A stretch of 64,000 bases of DNA from Phanerodontia chrysosporium. Lineage: Eukaryota > Basidiomycota > Agaricomycetes > Polyporales > Phanerochaetaceae. The DNA is taken from contig MJGA01000006.1 of the NCBI GenBank assembly GCA_001910725.1, positions 1,769,637 to 1,833,636 on the forward strand, in the 5' to 3' direction. The notes under the pieces were generated by a model. It did no database searches. It was not told the origin of the DNA and worked only from the letters and a program-made list of their open reading frames with translations. Position numbers and translations under genes: made by a program. This document shows positions 32,515 to 44,558 of the stretch, in pieces (the first letter of the stretch is position 1; the number at the start of each line of letters is the position of its first letter).

Positions 32515-32903
32515 ATGGTCCAGGGTGCGCCGAAGGGCTTGCAGGCCAAGAAGGGCCAGTCGTCGAGGCATGCAGTCAAGGCGGCAGCCCAGACGAAGAA
32601 GGGCAAGCGTTATGTCGCACCGAAGAAGGCTGCGGCGGTGAAAAGTGCAGCATTGCACAAGGTGCGTTCACTGACCGAAATAGCAGTACAGTATTTACTA
32701 ACACCTCCCGTAGGAACTCAGTGCGAAGATCAACAAGAGTATTGAACAGCAGGTCGCTGCTGCAGCATCGACCGGGAAGCTGACTATCATGAAGAATGTT
32801 GCGATGGAAGGGTGTGTACCGGTTCCAACCTTGCCTCCTGAATACAGCATCTGAAGCACTTTACAGCCTTTCTGAAAAGGACAAGGCAAAGGCAAAGAAA
32901 TAG
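32515..32903 (+). CDS. Small basic UPF0390/DUF2462-type protein
   Basis: Exons 32515-32661, 32714-32811 and 32867-32903, 93 residues. The start MVQGAPKGLQAKKGQSS, the central GKRYVAPKKAAAVKSAALHK and the helical LSAKINKSIEQQVAAAAS match the DUF2462 family (including human C19orf53). Members are short, lysine-rich and poorly characterised, probably nucleolar. The Lys/Ala tail ends KDKAKAKK. The model uses three exons with all phases consistent. The family call is from recalled sequence resemblance. Confidence 0.75.
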
Positions 32904-33605
32904 ATTGCCGATATCAGTCCTTGAAGGACCTCCGGGCAGCCTTCAGGAAACTACAGTCGATTTACGACCAAGGATAGCCATAGGCCGTTTACTCACAAGA
33001 TGGCTGGAAGGTTCTCCTGGTTCTACCCCGGTGTGACGGTGTGCAGCCCAAGGTGCACCACACATGTCCCTACGCGTTGATGTAGGCAGAGCTGGTCGAG
33101 ATGGACAGATGACGGGGCAGGGAGGAAATGCTCAGTTTGTGACAAAACAACATGTGAGCAGGATGCAGACAATCTCGTACGCTCCTCTTTCGTACAGACA
33201 CAGAGATGCACAGGGAACTGGTTTCTGTGGACCACATTCTTAAGGTCCGTTAGAATAAACATGTAAACATGTAACGGACTCCGCGTTGTTCGGGCGGTCG
33301 ATAGTGAGCTCGAATACGTATAGACAGTCATGTATCTACCTGTAGCTGGTCCCAATCCCGGTGGTCACAGCGAGCGTAAGCGTTCCAAGATATTTGGGTG
33401 CATCGCGGAGTCGCAGGATGCTATGCCGGATCGCAAGCCGATCTGAATCGACCTTCCACGCTGCAGCCGGTTTGGGGAGAGACACGAACGTCCGCACCAG
33501 CTGGCACGTTCCTCTGCTCATTCCCCGTCGTTCCGACTGCTGAGTCGCCAGCAGCAGCACCAAAACTCGTCGCTTCAACAAATGAGAGTGTACTGAACGT
33601 AGACT
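32904..33605. other. Spacer with promoter of the CENP-B-type gene
   Basis: About 700 bp. No gene recognised. Confidence 0.45.
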
Positions 33606-35432
33606 ATGGAAGCTGTTCAGCTACAACCGCACTACGAGGATCGGTACCGCAGCATGGGCCGCCATGGTTTCGCGCCTGTAAACGGTTCGTCATCCTTACC
33701 ATTTGCCTCCCGCCATGCAATGTCCTGGCGAACGACCGACAATGCATACGCTGCTCCGCCCACCGCGGGCCCATTGCCACTCCGAGGCTACCCATACTCT
33801 CACGGCCCTCCTGAGCAAAGCTACGGCACTTCAGCCGAACCGTCACCCCAGTTTCGCCCGCCTGAGCAGCCCTACCTGTCGGAGCACATCGCCAGACCCA
33901 TTCGCGAGAACAGCCCAGGCAGAATGAGCACGCGAGACGTTCAGGGACAAGCGCGTCCTAAGGACCGCGTCCCGCCGGACGAAGGCTATGCGGTGAGTTA
34001 TGCGATGTTCCGTCTAGTAGCATGACCTTACAACTTGTTCAGTCCCACGAGGTGATCGAATGGGAGTATCCAACGCGAGACAACACCCCGGAGGTACCGC
34101 CTACGGACCAGCTTATCGACCTCGCAGACCCAGCCCTTAGGCGGCAGTCGCAGGACAACATGGAAATGACCCGCATGAACCCTTCTGGTCAACACCGCTA
34201 CTCTCCGTACCATGTCCATTCCCATTCGCGCCGCGACTCAAGCTCGGACCAACGCTCGGCGTCACCTGCCCTTAGCATGGTCTCAAACGGTACCTCCTCA
34301 GGCTCCCGCAGCTCGGTCGTACAGGCTACCCTCGTCGAGAACATTCGCCTGGCTGCCCCCATTCGTACGAAGCATCGCAAGCAACGCCTTTATACTGTCG
34401 ACCGTCGTGCCATCTGCCTCATGGCCAAGGAGAACCCGCATCTTCGTCAGGAAGATATCGCCCAGCAGTTTAACGTCGAACGCAGCACGGTCAGCAAAAT
34501 TTTAAAGGAGAAGGACCGATGGCTCGCAACCCCGGAAGATCCTGCTGTCAGGATATCCAAGTATAGGTACGTAAGCCCTATACCTTCGTTCTCTATAGCT
34601 CAACTTATCCCTTACTGTGCTCAGACTCGCCAAGTATCCCCGTCTAGAAGCGGAGCTGAAGGACTGGGTTGTGACTGAGAGCGCGAACGGCATGATCTTC
34701 ACTGACGCCATGATCCGCAAGAAGGCCATGGAACTCGACGAGAAGTGGCATCTCGAGACCGAGGGCAAGTTTAAAGCCAGCCCTGGGTGGATCGAAAACT
34801 TCAAGGCCCGCGTCGGGATTCGCAAGGGACGGTACACCGGAGTCGGCACCAGCGACGAGAAGGCCAAAGCACAGGGGATTCCTGCTGACTGGAACAGGTG
34901 GCAGCAGCCTCCTGAGCCGCATATCGCCGCCGCCGATCCATCTCCTGTCGGCCAGAGCGCTCCCAGCGAACCTGCTCCCGCCGTTCCTCAGCCCATGGAA
35001 CCGAGTCCCGAGCAAACCGTCTGGCAGCAAGAACAGCAGCCTGCGCAGACCTGGCAGCAGGTGCAGCCAGTGTACGATGGATCTGGCGCGGCCATTTCTC
35101 CCTCCTACGACCCTAATCAGGTAGTAGTGCCCGTCGAGCCGCCGCCTCCGTATCCTGAAGGGTCACCGGAGAACACCACGCTGGCCACAGACTACGCGCC
35201 CGCTGGCGACGGCTCCCAGCTCCAGGAATACGGTGGGGACCAGGACGACACTGGCGCTACGCAGTCGCAAGTACATCCCCTCTTGGCCGCCTGGGCCACC
35301 TTGCAGCCTGTTTTGTACGATCCCGCGTTCCACCGCTTCGCCTCTATCACTGATGAAGAATTCAATGTTATATGCAAGTTTCCTCGCGCCCTCCATGACT
35401 GGGTCCACGGTAACGCGCACCGCCCCCTTTAG
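33606..35432 (+). CDS. CENP-B-type HTH DNA-binding protein without transposase core
   Basis: Exons 33606-33992, 34043-34566 and 34625-35432, 572 residues, frame intact. Residues of about 1-240 are disordered (Pro, Ser, Arg). Then come two helix-turn-helix units. The first is psq/CENP-B-N-like (RRAICLMAKENPHLRQEDIA, FNVERSTVSKIL). The second is Tc5/CENPB-type (YPRLEAELKDWVVTES, FTDAMIRKKAMELDEKW, FKASPGWIENFKARVGIRKG). The remaining 230 residues are Pro/Gln-rich with no DDE transposase domain. This is the layout of domesticated pogo-like DNA-binding proteins (compare CENP-B and fission yeast Abp1/Cbh). A DNA-binding nuclear role, possibly at repeats or origins, is inferred. No terminal inverted repeats are seen around it, and three well-formed exons argue against an active element. 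Confidence 0.82.
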
Positions 35433-35972
35433 ACTTCCCACGGACCCAGCCCTTCGTTAGAGGTCCATCTCGCGTCTCGGCTCGCACAAGCAAACGGACA
35501 CTTTTCATCTGCATCTGCATTGTCTCCTGCATTATCCAAGCATCATCATCCAACCATAGCACGGTACACTCCAGATCCAATCACGCATGCATTGTACTCG
35601 CACCTTTAACATAACTTAGAACGCAATATCTACGATACGCACGCTGTCACTGGTAAATCTACACTGTAACTTCGGGTTCTGTCAATATCTGTATACAATG
35701 GTGTAGTCCTACATCAGGCCTGCCTGGCATGTGTTATTGGCCGTCGAGCCACCAATCTTATAATCGCCACCGCGAACTCGAGCCGCATGATGCTGTGGTA
35801 CAATTAGAGCAGATATATTACGAGGTTCCAACTACAAGGTACGCCACTTGATACAAGGATTCAGTGTTATACACAGCGACACAATTAAGTCCTGGCGAGA
35901 GCGAAAAGCGGGGAAAAGAAGAGAAAGGAGTGACGAGAAGGTGCATCCTCCGGACAGCTGCCCTTGCCCAAT
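35433..35972. other. Convergent 3' spacer
   Basis: 540 bp between the 3' ends of the CENP-B-type gene and Pop2, AT-richer than the genes. No gene seen. Confidence 0.5.
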
Positions 35973-37276
35973 CTACCGCCCACCGCCCACCATCGCCGTC
36001 CGCATGTACGGTCCGTTGGTCAACGGGCCGTACGGCGACGTCGGCATGGGCGCGGGCATCGCGCCCGCCATGGCCGGGGTCGTGAGCGCCGCCATGCCCA
36101 TCATCTGCACCTGTGCGCCCGCGCCGTTCTGCGCGTCGCGCGCGGGCCCGCGGTCCTCGCGCTCGGCGATGGTGGCGGCGCTGCCGCGGACGGTGTCGGT
36201 GATGCCGTTCGGGACGGTGAACGTCTGGCCGAGGCCGTAGAGCTTGCCGTTGTACTCGGCGTCGTCGATCGTGTCGTTGAAGTAGAGCTCGCGCATCTTG
36301 AAGAACGTCGACGCCGTCAGGAGCGAGTCTGAGCCGGCCTGGTGCGAGGGCCCGATCCGCATCACCTGCACACCCGGGAGTCAGCGCGGGGGCCTTTGGT
36401 GAGGACAAAGGTACGTACCCCTAGGTCGTCCGCGACGTCCTGCAGACCGCCCTTCAGCACCTTGCAGGCTCTCATCATGAACTTGATGTCGTAGATTGTC
36501 GGGAACCACTTTCGCAGCTTCTCGAAGAAGAGCTCTTCGCTCATGGGTAATGACTCTCCGGTCAAGAGCTTGACGAAATATCCAAAATCATAGCCACTAC
36601 AGATCTTGGTCAGCACATAGCGCATATATGCAGCATAAAGGCCGAAGCGCAGTAGGCAAACGCGCTGCTGCCTTCCATAGACTCCGGTGGCGCGCTTTCC
36701 CAGGGCAGACCGCGCACTGACCTGTGGAATGATATCCATTTCGTGTCTTCGACAAGCACCAACCCCGACGTTATCATCAGCTCCGCAAAGTCGTTGGGCT
36801 CTATCCCCATCTCCTCATGTCGCTGGAGGTCGATCCCCGACTTCTGGAGGAGCTCAATGGAATCTGGAGAGTACATGTCGTCGCTGGACCGGAGTCAGTA
36901 CAGACACGTCAGCCTCAGGGCGAGCACTACGTACTTGACGCTAAAGTGAAAGTTGAACTGCCATGTCGACACGTCCTGGGGTAGTTCCCTCCTCGTCTGC
37001 CAACGTTATGCCGACCTGTATTATCTTGAGCAGGTCGACATTACACCGCATCGTCTGGTAGTGATAGTCCGAGGAGGTCTTGAACGATCCTATCGGGCGA
37101 GCGACAACACCAGGAATTCAGTATCCTGACAACAGGATATGAGTTACAAGACGTTCGTGCGTCGCAAGATCAGGGAGAGAGACCATTGCAACGTAGGGGT
37201 ACTTGTCGATGAGTTCGCGTATGTTGCGCATCTCGGTTTCGAGCTGCGGTGCCCACACTTCTCGTATTCGAGACAT
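35973..37276 (-). CDS. POP2: CCR4-NOT deadenylase Caf1/Pop2 (frame breaks in exon 2)
   Basis: Reverse strand, exons 37276-37184, 37125-36935, 36883-36722, 36596-36419 and 36365-35973. Pop2 is the DEDD-type 3'-5' exonuclease of the CCR4-NOT complex that shortens mRNA poly(A) tails. The start is MSRIREVWAPQLETEMRNI. The catalytic residues are visible in DTEF (exon 2), SGYDFGYFVKLLTGE and AGSDSLLTASTFF. The Ala/Met/Pro-rich tail ends AMVGGGR. Exon 2 encodes the invariant DTEF-PG-VVARPIG block and the NYPQDVSTWQFNFHF block, but these are broken. Single bases appear to be missing at about 37113 (CCC to CC), 36985 (AAA to AA) and 36978-36981 (CCCCC to CCCC). Intact flanking exons and perfect splice sites argue for consensus errors rather than a pseudogene. 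Confidence 0.88.
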
Positions 37277-39204
37277 GCTGACCGAGCAGTGTTGTGTAGA
37301 GGCAATCCAGGCTGGTTGGTGCTGGGTGAGCTGAGAACGTAGTCGTGGACTGAGACAAGGTGCGGAGGAGCGCTAAGCGCTGGCGCTGTGCACGTCTCGG
37401 GAAGGTGGGGCGCATCCCGAGTCCCGACTGCGACCATGGCCGCCCTCGCCACTCAGCGAAAGGGACATCTGCGACTAACAGGTATATAAGTCTCGCGAGT
37501 GCGCAGCCATTCTCAATATTGAAACCACAGCTTGGCATGCATCCACCGTCAAATGACCGCGTAGGTCGTCAGACGTGATATTCCCAGACTTGTCTTTTGT
37601 CTATGTGAGTAGTCCTCGTTTGGGGGCGAGAAGCGAAGATGCCGTGATCATCAGGTTCCGTAAGTCTGGTACTACGCATCATATTCTCAGGGCCAAAGTA
37701 ACATCTATGCAGGTTCATCATTGTCCGAAATGAGACGGCTACATCGCTCGAAGGTGTTGCATTGTCACGTCAGCTCTATGTTGGCGTGCGGGCGATAAGC
37801 AGCGGCCTCCGCGTAGGCTCTCGAGGACCCAAGCAAGCCGCTTGAGCGGTGGCGATATACACGAGGACGAGAGTCCGATCGTTCGGAGGTCTAGGGCGAC
37901 GGCCAAGGCCATAAACTGCATTCCCTATCTGCGCTGAACGGTCGGTAGGAGACTTGCAGAAAAAGAGACGTCGCTTACCACAAGATCGCTGGCCCTGTCA
38001 GGCTGGACAGACACCCGTCAGATCATCATGCAGGCGGCGGCCCCGGAAGTTCGGCACACTTTGAACAGAGTGGTGAGACGCACCTTGCCAGTTCACCGTC
38101 GGACACCTGCTATGGTGCGCTGTCGCAGTCATCCATCGCAACGGTACTGCCTTCGCCCGCTACGGAGTCGTCTCGGCACGACTCGACAATTCCGTTTGCG
38201 AGGAGGCTGCGACAGCGCCCACAGAGCAGGTGACGTTGCATTCTCCCACTGCCGCTGGATCCAGGGCAGCAAGCGACGTCTCGGCGTTGTTAATCCCGTG
38301 CCAGCACCATAGGCCAGGTCGAGCGGCGCGCAGGCTTGCGGAGAGCGGGGCGTGTCTGCGCTGGGTCCGGGTGCCGCTCGCACGGGTCTGTCTTATATGC
38401 ACGGTGGCGAGGCTCGAAAACTGCGCGGCCTGCGCACCAGGGAGGCGTGAAAGATTTTTTTCAGAGCCCTCGTTCGCATGCCGGGCCCGCTCGCTAGTGT
38501 GTCGAGACGTTCGGCCAAGCGCGTGCCAGGTTCTGCGTCGAATTCTCACGGTGGGTTGCCCGCTCTGAGCCCCGAGACCTCGCAGGTGAGGCTGCACGCG
38601 CTGGGGTGCACGCAGGAAGGACACGTCCAGGCGCTCCGTGCGCGAGAGGCAGCGCGTGCAGGCGTTGGGTGTTGGGCGGTGGGCGTTTGGAGGCGACTCA
38701 GAGAGGATGGCCTCCGTGGCCCTGGAATGCGACCACGATATGCGCTGCACGCCGTATGCATGCTCCGGGACTTTCTATCGAACGGGTCATATTAACCCGC
38801 GCGCCGCGCACCCTCCACGGCGTCGTCCACACGGACCTACTTTGTGGCGCCGCCAGCTGCCAAATCCGGAGTGACCGCAGCCAAGTCACCGCGGCTCGCC
38901 CTCTCGCGTGATCATGATCTCGCTGCTGGCCAACGCATGCCCTCGAGACGGGCACCGTACTCGAACCCTTCACCACGAAATCCCGCTGCCTTCTACCGCT
39001 GCGGCAGCCCCCGTTCGCGGAAAACAAAGAAAAAAAACCAACATCACCAGGTCACAGAAGGTCTAGGCCTCGCCGCCAGCGCACGCCATCATTGGCGATC
39101 CCCAGCCTCACAAAACTTCCGAAGTGATTAATACAGATCGAATATGTCCATGTTCGTCGCCACTCGGCAGGGTGCCCTCCCTCCGTCCAATGGTCGCCCC
39201 GCCC
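37277..39204. other. Spacer without a convincing gene
   Basis: About 1.9 kb upstream of Pop2 and downstream of Bzz1. Many overlapping ORFs of 60-200 codons occur, none with domains or consistent splicing. A-rich tract near 39022-39040. Confidence 0.4.
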
Positions 39205-42200
39205 TTACGGCACTAGCTCGACCTAAATCAGGGAAATTTTCAGTCCTCGTGGGCGACCCTACAGCGCTGGACACCACGCACGTAGTTGCTTGGGAAGATG
39301 CCCTTCTTGCCGCTCGCGTCCACGCCTGCGCGACAGCGTTACCCGCCCGCGGGACGAAAAATGATGTCGTAAGCACGCACCTTCCCACCAGCCGTCGGCA
39401 TAGTGCTGCCCTCCGCTGGGCCCCGCACTCAGCTCGATCAGCTGGCCCTCTTTCACCGCAAGCTCATCCGGCCCTTGCGGGGTGTAGTCATACACACCGC
39501 GCACTGGCAAAATTAGCCCCCTCCGTCAGCTGTCCGCGCGCAGAAGCCAGTCCCGGGTCTCTCACCGTACTTCCCCGAGCCCTGCTGGACGCGAGGGGGC
39601 GCCTGCGCAGCGTCCGCCGCCTCCACGGGCTCGAGGTACGACGCAGGGACGAGGCCCTTTGCGCCCGCGCCGTCGACGACCTTGACCCATCCGGAGCCAT
39701 CGTCCTCCTCCACGACGTGCACGACGGCACCCTCTGTGCGACGGCGTGTCAGAGAGAAAGAAAGAAAAAACGCCGACGATTCGCCTCATTCGCGGGCCTC
39801 ACCTCGGACGGACAGCTCAAACGGCGACGTGGCGGTGTATTCAAAGACGACACGCGCCGACGGGTACGTCTCCTCGGGCAGCACTGACGCCCGGTCTGAC
39901 GGCGCGAACGACGACGGCGTCGCCGTCGACGCGGCCGACACCGTCGAGGCGCTGGAGGCTGCCCGGGCTGAGCGACGCGCTGCGGAGCAGGAGCAGAACA
40001 GGGCTTACCGCGCGAGTCCGAGCGGGACAGGCTGGACGAGATCGAGAGGTGCGTGTGGTGCCCGTGGCTGCCCTTGGGCGCGCCGCAGTCGGCGGGGACC
40101 TGCCCGGAGGCTCTCAGCACGTCCAGCGCCGCGCGCGAGAGGGGGTGGGTCGCACCTTGAGCTCGCACTTGGCGTGCACAGAGATCCCGCAGGCCTTGCA
40201 CGTCTTTCCCTGCTTGCTGAGGCCCCAGATCGAGGACTGGCCGGCGCACGGTTAGCAGGCGCGCGGAGGTCATGGGTGCACCCCTTGTGACGCACCTTGC
40301 AGTACGCGCACTGCGTGGGGATGGAGAAGGACGAGCTCTTGAAGGTGTGTGGGCTCTGCGCCCCCTCGTCGCCTGCAAGACGTAAGCCCACGCGCAGAGT
40401 CAGGGCCTGTACCGGGGACAGGACCGCACACGCACCCCCTAGTGCGGCCGAGATGGTCTCAATCTCTGCGCGGAGCACGGCCTCGGAGATCGTGAAGAAC
40501 GACAGCTCGTGCTGGGCATCGAGATACGCCTGCGAAGCGCGCTGCCTCAGTACTGCATCTCCATTGCTATCCCTGGCGACATACGTCGGAGACCTCGTCC
40601 ACGTTCCCGAGGTCAGGCTTCTCTGTATACGTGCTCACCAACTTCGCGAGCTGGTCGGCCTCCTGGCCTGCATAACGTTGAGCACCGGCGTTAGGCAGGG
40701 CACAAGACGGACACGTACGCTTGGTCCTGATGATGGGTTGCAGCTCCTGGAGCTTCTGCTTACACTTTGCGAGGCGGTTCTGCAGGTATACCTTTGGCGC
40801 GGGCTCCACGCTCATGTCCGGCTGTGACCCAGGTGAGTATTATCTGGGCACGTGTGGCCCAAGCAGGTACCTACCGAGTCATAATGCACTTGGCAAGGTT
40901 CGAACGTCCAGTCCGACGGCGCAGAAAACTGTATGATATTGTGGTCAATGAAGATCGTCTGGTCCTTCGCGGGATCAAGCTCCCTAAACGTCGCCTCCGT
41001 CTGGGTCACATGTGACTTTAGCACGTCGAGGTAATGGCTCTCGAGCGTCTGGGCCTGGATGATGATGTTCGCGAACCTGCGGAGAAGCTGGGTATGGAGA
41101 AGCTCTGCAGGCGTGTTAGGCACGGGGGCAGGGACAGACGACCGGACGCACGGAATTGCTGTGGCATGAAATCAGCATCAGCGGTGCCTCCTGTCACCCA
41201 ACCTTCCACTTACGTCCTCTAGCGCGGGGAGGTCTTCCCCGTAAAATTTCGCTTTCGTGCGATTCGCGACTGCTGTCGCTATCAGATACACGCTGTAGAC
41301 AGATCAGTACAGGAGCTAGGGTGGGCGCAGGGATCCGATCGTACTTCTTGCTGTTCAGCATGTCGACCTGCTGTTGTTCGTACTGCCTGGCTGCCCGCTC
41401 AGCGTGCTTGTCGTCCGTAGAGCGCTCCTGCTCGGCAGCTCTAGTGTCATGACGAAGAATAACATGAGGACGGACCCGCACCTGTTTCTGTCGGTACGAC
41501 TCCACCTCGGAGCATTCTTCGTCATACTGCGCAGGCGTGTCATCCTCGCGAACAAGATGACTCGACACCGTACGGTACCTTTTGCTTCGTCTGCGGTGCC
41601 CAGTCAGATGTGTCAGGAAACAAAGCGCCTCGCTCAGACTACCTTTAGACGGTCGTTGTACGCCTTGTCGCGCTCGGAGAGCAGCTTCTGGAAGTACTGC
41701 ATCTGCCGCTTCTTCGCGTCATCGTGGCGCTTCTCGGCGGCCTTCAACGCGTCGACGACCTGCGTGGTCAGCAGGTCCGCGAGGTTCTGGTGGTCCTGCC
41801 CCGCCTCTCCGACAGCGGCGATCAGCTGGGTGTACGCGCGGTCGAGGGTGCTGGGGCCTGGGTCAGCCTCGGCAGCGGCGTGCACAGGCAGGGAGGCGCC
41901 GCACCTGCTCTGTATGGCGCCGTCCTGCACCGGCTTTGAGGGATCGGGGCCACGACGAGCGCGGCGATCTTCTTCGCCTTCTTGTCCGCGGCTTTCTTGG
42001 CGAGCAGCTGCAGCTTCGTCGCATACTCCCGCTCTATCGCGACGCGCTCGCGGTAAAGGTCGCGGACCTAGAGGCGAGGGATCAGTCATTATACTATTCG
42101 GGAAGCTCTCCGTCACTCGCATCGGCCAACAACTCGAGCTGCGCATCAGACAGACTGGCGAGTCTGTCGACTTGGTCCTATCGGAGTTGAGACGTCATCG

Positions 42201-42268
42201 TAAGCTGACAGATGAGAAAAATGTGCACATACCGGCAGGGTTTGCCCGTATGAGGGCGCTGAAGACAT
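39205..42268 (-). CDS. BZZ1: Bzz1-like actin/endocytosis adaptor: F-BAR, C1, two SH3 (two frame breaks)
   Basis: Reverse strand, ATG at 42268 (MSSAPSYGQTLP), stop at 39205, many exons. Bzz1 binds curved membrane through its F-BAR domain and recruits Las17/WASP at endocytic actin patches. The F-BAR region is recognisable (DLYRERVAIEREYATKLQLL, YDEECSEVESYRQKQ, LIATAVANRTKAKFYGEDLP, RRFANIIIQAQTLESHYLD). A C1 domain follows with H-C-C-C-C-H-C ligands (HTFKSSSFSIPTQCAYC, CKACGISVHAKCELK). Two SH3 domains come last (RVVFEYTATSPFELSVREG; GVYDYTPQGPDELAVKEGQ, then KKGIFPSNYVELVP at the end). The model includes 12-nt and 7-nt micro-exons and a GC-AG intron (42120-42068). Frame is lost at about 41949-41952 (one G short) and 40582-40588 (two bases short or one extra). 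Confidence 0.87.
41152..41158 (-). other. 7-nt micro-exon in Bzz1
   Basis: CAATTCC lies between acceptor CCACAG and donor GTGCGT. It joins phase 0 to phase 1, turning LPALED into LPALED-QFQ-LLHTQLL, as expected for an F-BAR helix. Skipping it would break the frame. Confidence 0.65.
41579..41590 (-). other. 12-nt micro-exon in Bzz1
   Basis: ACGAAGCAAAAG (TKQK) lies between acceptor CCGCAG and donor GTACCG, phase 0 on both sides. It bridges NDRLK and YDEECSEVE in the F-BAR coiled region. Confidence 0.65.
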
Positions 42269-44401
42269 GTTGCAGAGTTAGATATGTCCGTATTCCGTTC
42301 AGCTGCAGAACTGCGATTGCGGTCTTGCGATGCTGGCTGTCCTGGCAGAGACTCCAGAGCGACCGTTGACGCGACCCTGGACAGCCGCCCCGGAGATCGC
42401 CGCAGACCAATCAGATTGATGCGCCTCAATGCAGAACGCGGCGCTTGCCGCCTGTTCGACTTTGCTTATTGCCACGTTCCTCTGCTTCACCCTGCCTTTG
42501 GTTACCACAGAGTGACGCGTGTTTGTCGTCCGTGTGCTGCTTGTAGTGGCATTCCGTACCGGTCTTGGTCGCCTGATAGACGTTAGACTGCTGTCGCTAG
42601 ATAATTGCAGGTGAGTCGTTACTCGCTGCATGATACAGTGGCCGTCGTAAGTCGCGTACAAGTGGTTGATGCATTCATCTGACATGGAGACTCGCGCAGT
42701 TCTGTACTTTCACCTTCTTCGTTTCCAACTTCAGACCGAGCTAGAGAAGAGTGACCGTGAATCGTGAACACGAAAGGGGGTTCTCCGGATGCCATGACAC
42801 GTCTATAACGCCTTCATATCCGTGATACACGCAACACTCCTGTGTCAACAACGCTCTGGGGACGCCCATTTTCAAGCCTCTTCTGCCGACGTCCGCGTGC
42901 GCGCACATAAGGAGACCTACCAGCGATTGCTAGTTCTTACGGAGATATGGACACTCTGAAGGCTTCTAGTCCCCTTCTCCATTTGCTTTAGGCTTCAAGA
43001 TGTTACTGACGCGCCCCAGCTTCGCGGATGTCTTACTTCGAGGCACCCCGATGTGCCTGGGATTCTTCTCGCTACTCCTAGTAATCCCCGCGCGTTCCGA
43101 CACATTACTACAGTATGGGGCCCCTCACCCCCGCTGGGCCTGATCATGCGGTATGCGGTGCTATAACAATACCCCAGCGCTCCAATTTCATGCATTCGTA
43201 AGCCTTTCTGTCCGACTCGTCGTGGGTGTGCTGATACCTGTGTCTATAACAGAGGCCCTCTTCGCACAGAACCCAGTGCTCAGAAGCAATACTATCGTCT
43301 CAGACCCCGACCTCCATTCTGCAGTGTCAGCCTGTTGCACTGTCTGACGCAGCAAACATGTGCTTCGAGAGTAGCTTCCAAGTCCAAATGGCTCTCTGTG
43401 CTCCTAACGAGCTACCTCTCTGACCGCTTGCCAGAGGTTTTCGAATGTTCCCGATTTTCGTAAGCCAAGTACCAGCCCCCTGTATCATGGCACACGACTA
43501 CTATTTCGGCGGCGTCTCGTACTGCACGTTTTCCGCGCATTATCCTGCTTATTTCCGACAGCGGTACAGCACTGGCGCTCAATATTCCCTACCACGTCGA
43601 ACGTCCTGTCCACCCTGTTACAGCGCAGCGTGTGTCGCAATGTCCGCTCAATGCATCCGAACCTCCCTCCTAACCGGCCCCGACCGAATTCGTTGCCAGT
43701 TTTATCGATAATTGTTCACCCGGAGGCCCATGTGCCGCATTCCTCCACCCCCTCGATGAACGAGTGACGCCGGTATGAGCTCACAGGTATGTTGTTCTCG
43801 GCTTTCGGGCCTGGCTCAAGGCAAAAATCTGTTATTCCCGTCGCAGGTCTCGGGCCAGCCGCAACAAATGTCGGATCGTCGGGCGAGGTGGCGGATCCCC
43901 CACCGTGTGTCTGCTTTTATACACCTCGTCGATTAGGCTAACCCAGCTGTGCGCACGCACCCGCAGATCGACGACTATGACCGGCATAATATCGTGGCGA
44001 CAAAACCTCGTCTTCAAATTGGGCAAGTGCCCCGTTCCTGGCCGGGCGTTTATTGGGACGGTTGGAGCGCGCGGCTGATTATGTCATCTGTGCAGGCCCA
44101 GATCTGTTGTCGACAGCCGCCCATGGGCTGCGGTACGTCAACTGTTTTGAGCGCACACGACGGACGGAGACTTGCCTAAAGTCTCAAATTTTTCTCGCTC
44201 ATTATTGGCCGAAACCCTGGAAATTCTGGGCCCATATCCACTTGCACGCAGGACCGGCAATTTCAAGACGCTCGGTTTTCCAGGGTGCTCGCGCACTCCG
44301 GGACGTGGCCTTTCCGCGCCACGCATGATGTCCGGTGGTTTCACTGCGCGAGCTCGCGCTCCGGTCGAAGAAGTGTGGGCCAACTGATGCCCGTTGCCAG
44401 G
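42269..44401. other. 2.1-kb spacer without a convincing gene
   Basis: Longest quiet stretch in the central window. No domain, repeat array or splice-consistent ORF was recognised. Confidence 0.45.
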
Positions 44402-44408
44402 TATAAAA
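44402..44408 (+). promoter_or_regulatory. TATA box of the DPBB gene
   Basis: TATAAAA, 157 bp before the ATG at 44559, followed by a pyrimidine-rich leader typical of highly expressed fungal genes. Confidence 0.6.
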
Positions 44409-44558
44409 GACCCAGCGCAAATCTCCTGGTGCCCCAACGAGTCCTACTCGCTTCCCACTCCCACCTCTCACTCGTCCGCCGCCCCCACTAGAGGCCCAGT
44501 CGCCCTCTTCTCTCCTTCTTTCCGGCACAACTACACTCTCTTCGTACCCACCCTTACA

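Noticed and set aside
35818..36408. 196-codon reverse ORF over the Pop2 3' end
   Set aside because: It is an alternative frame of Pop2 exon 5, which has clear family sequence.
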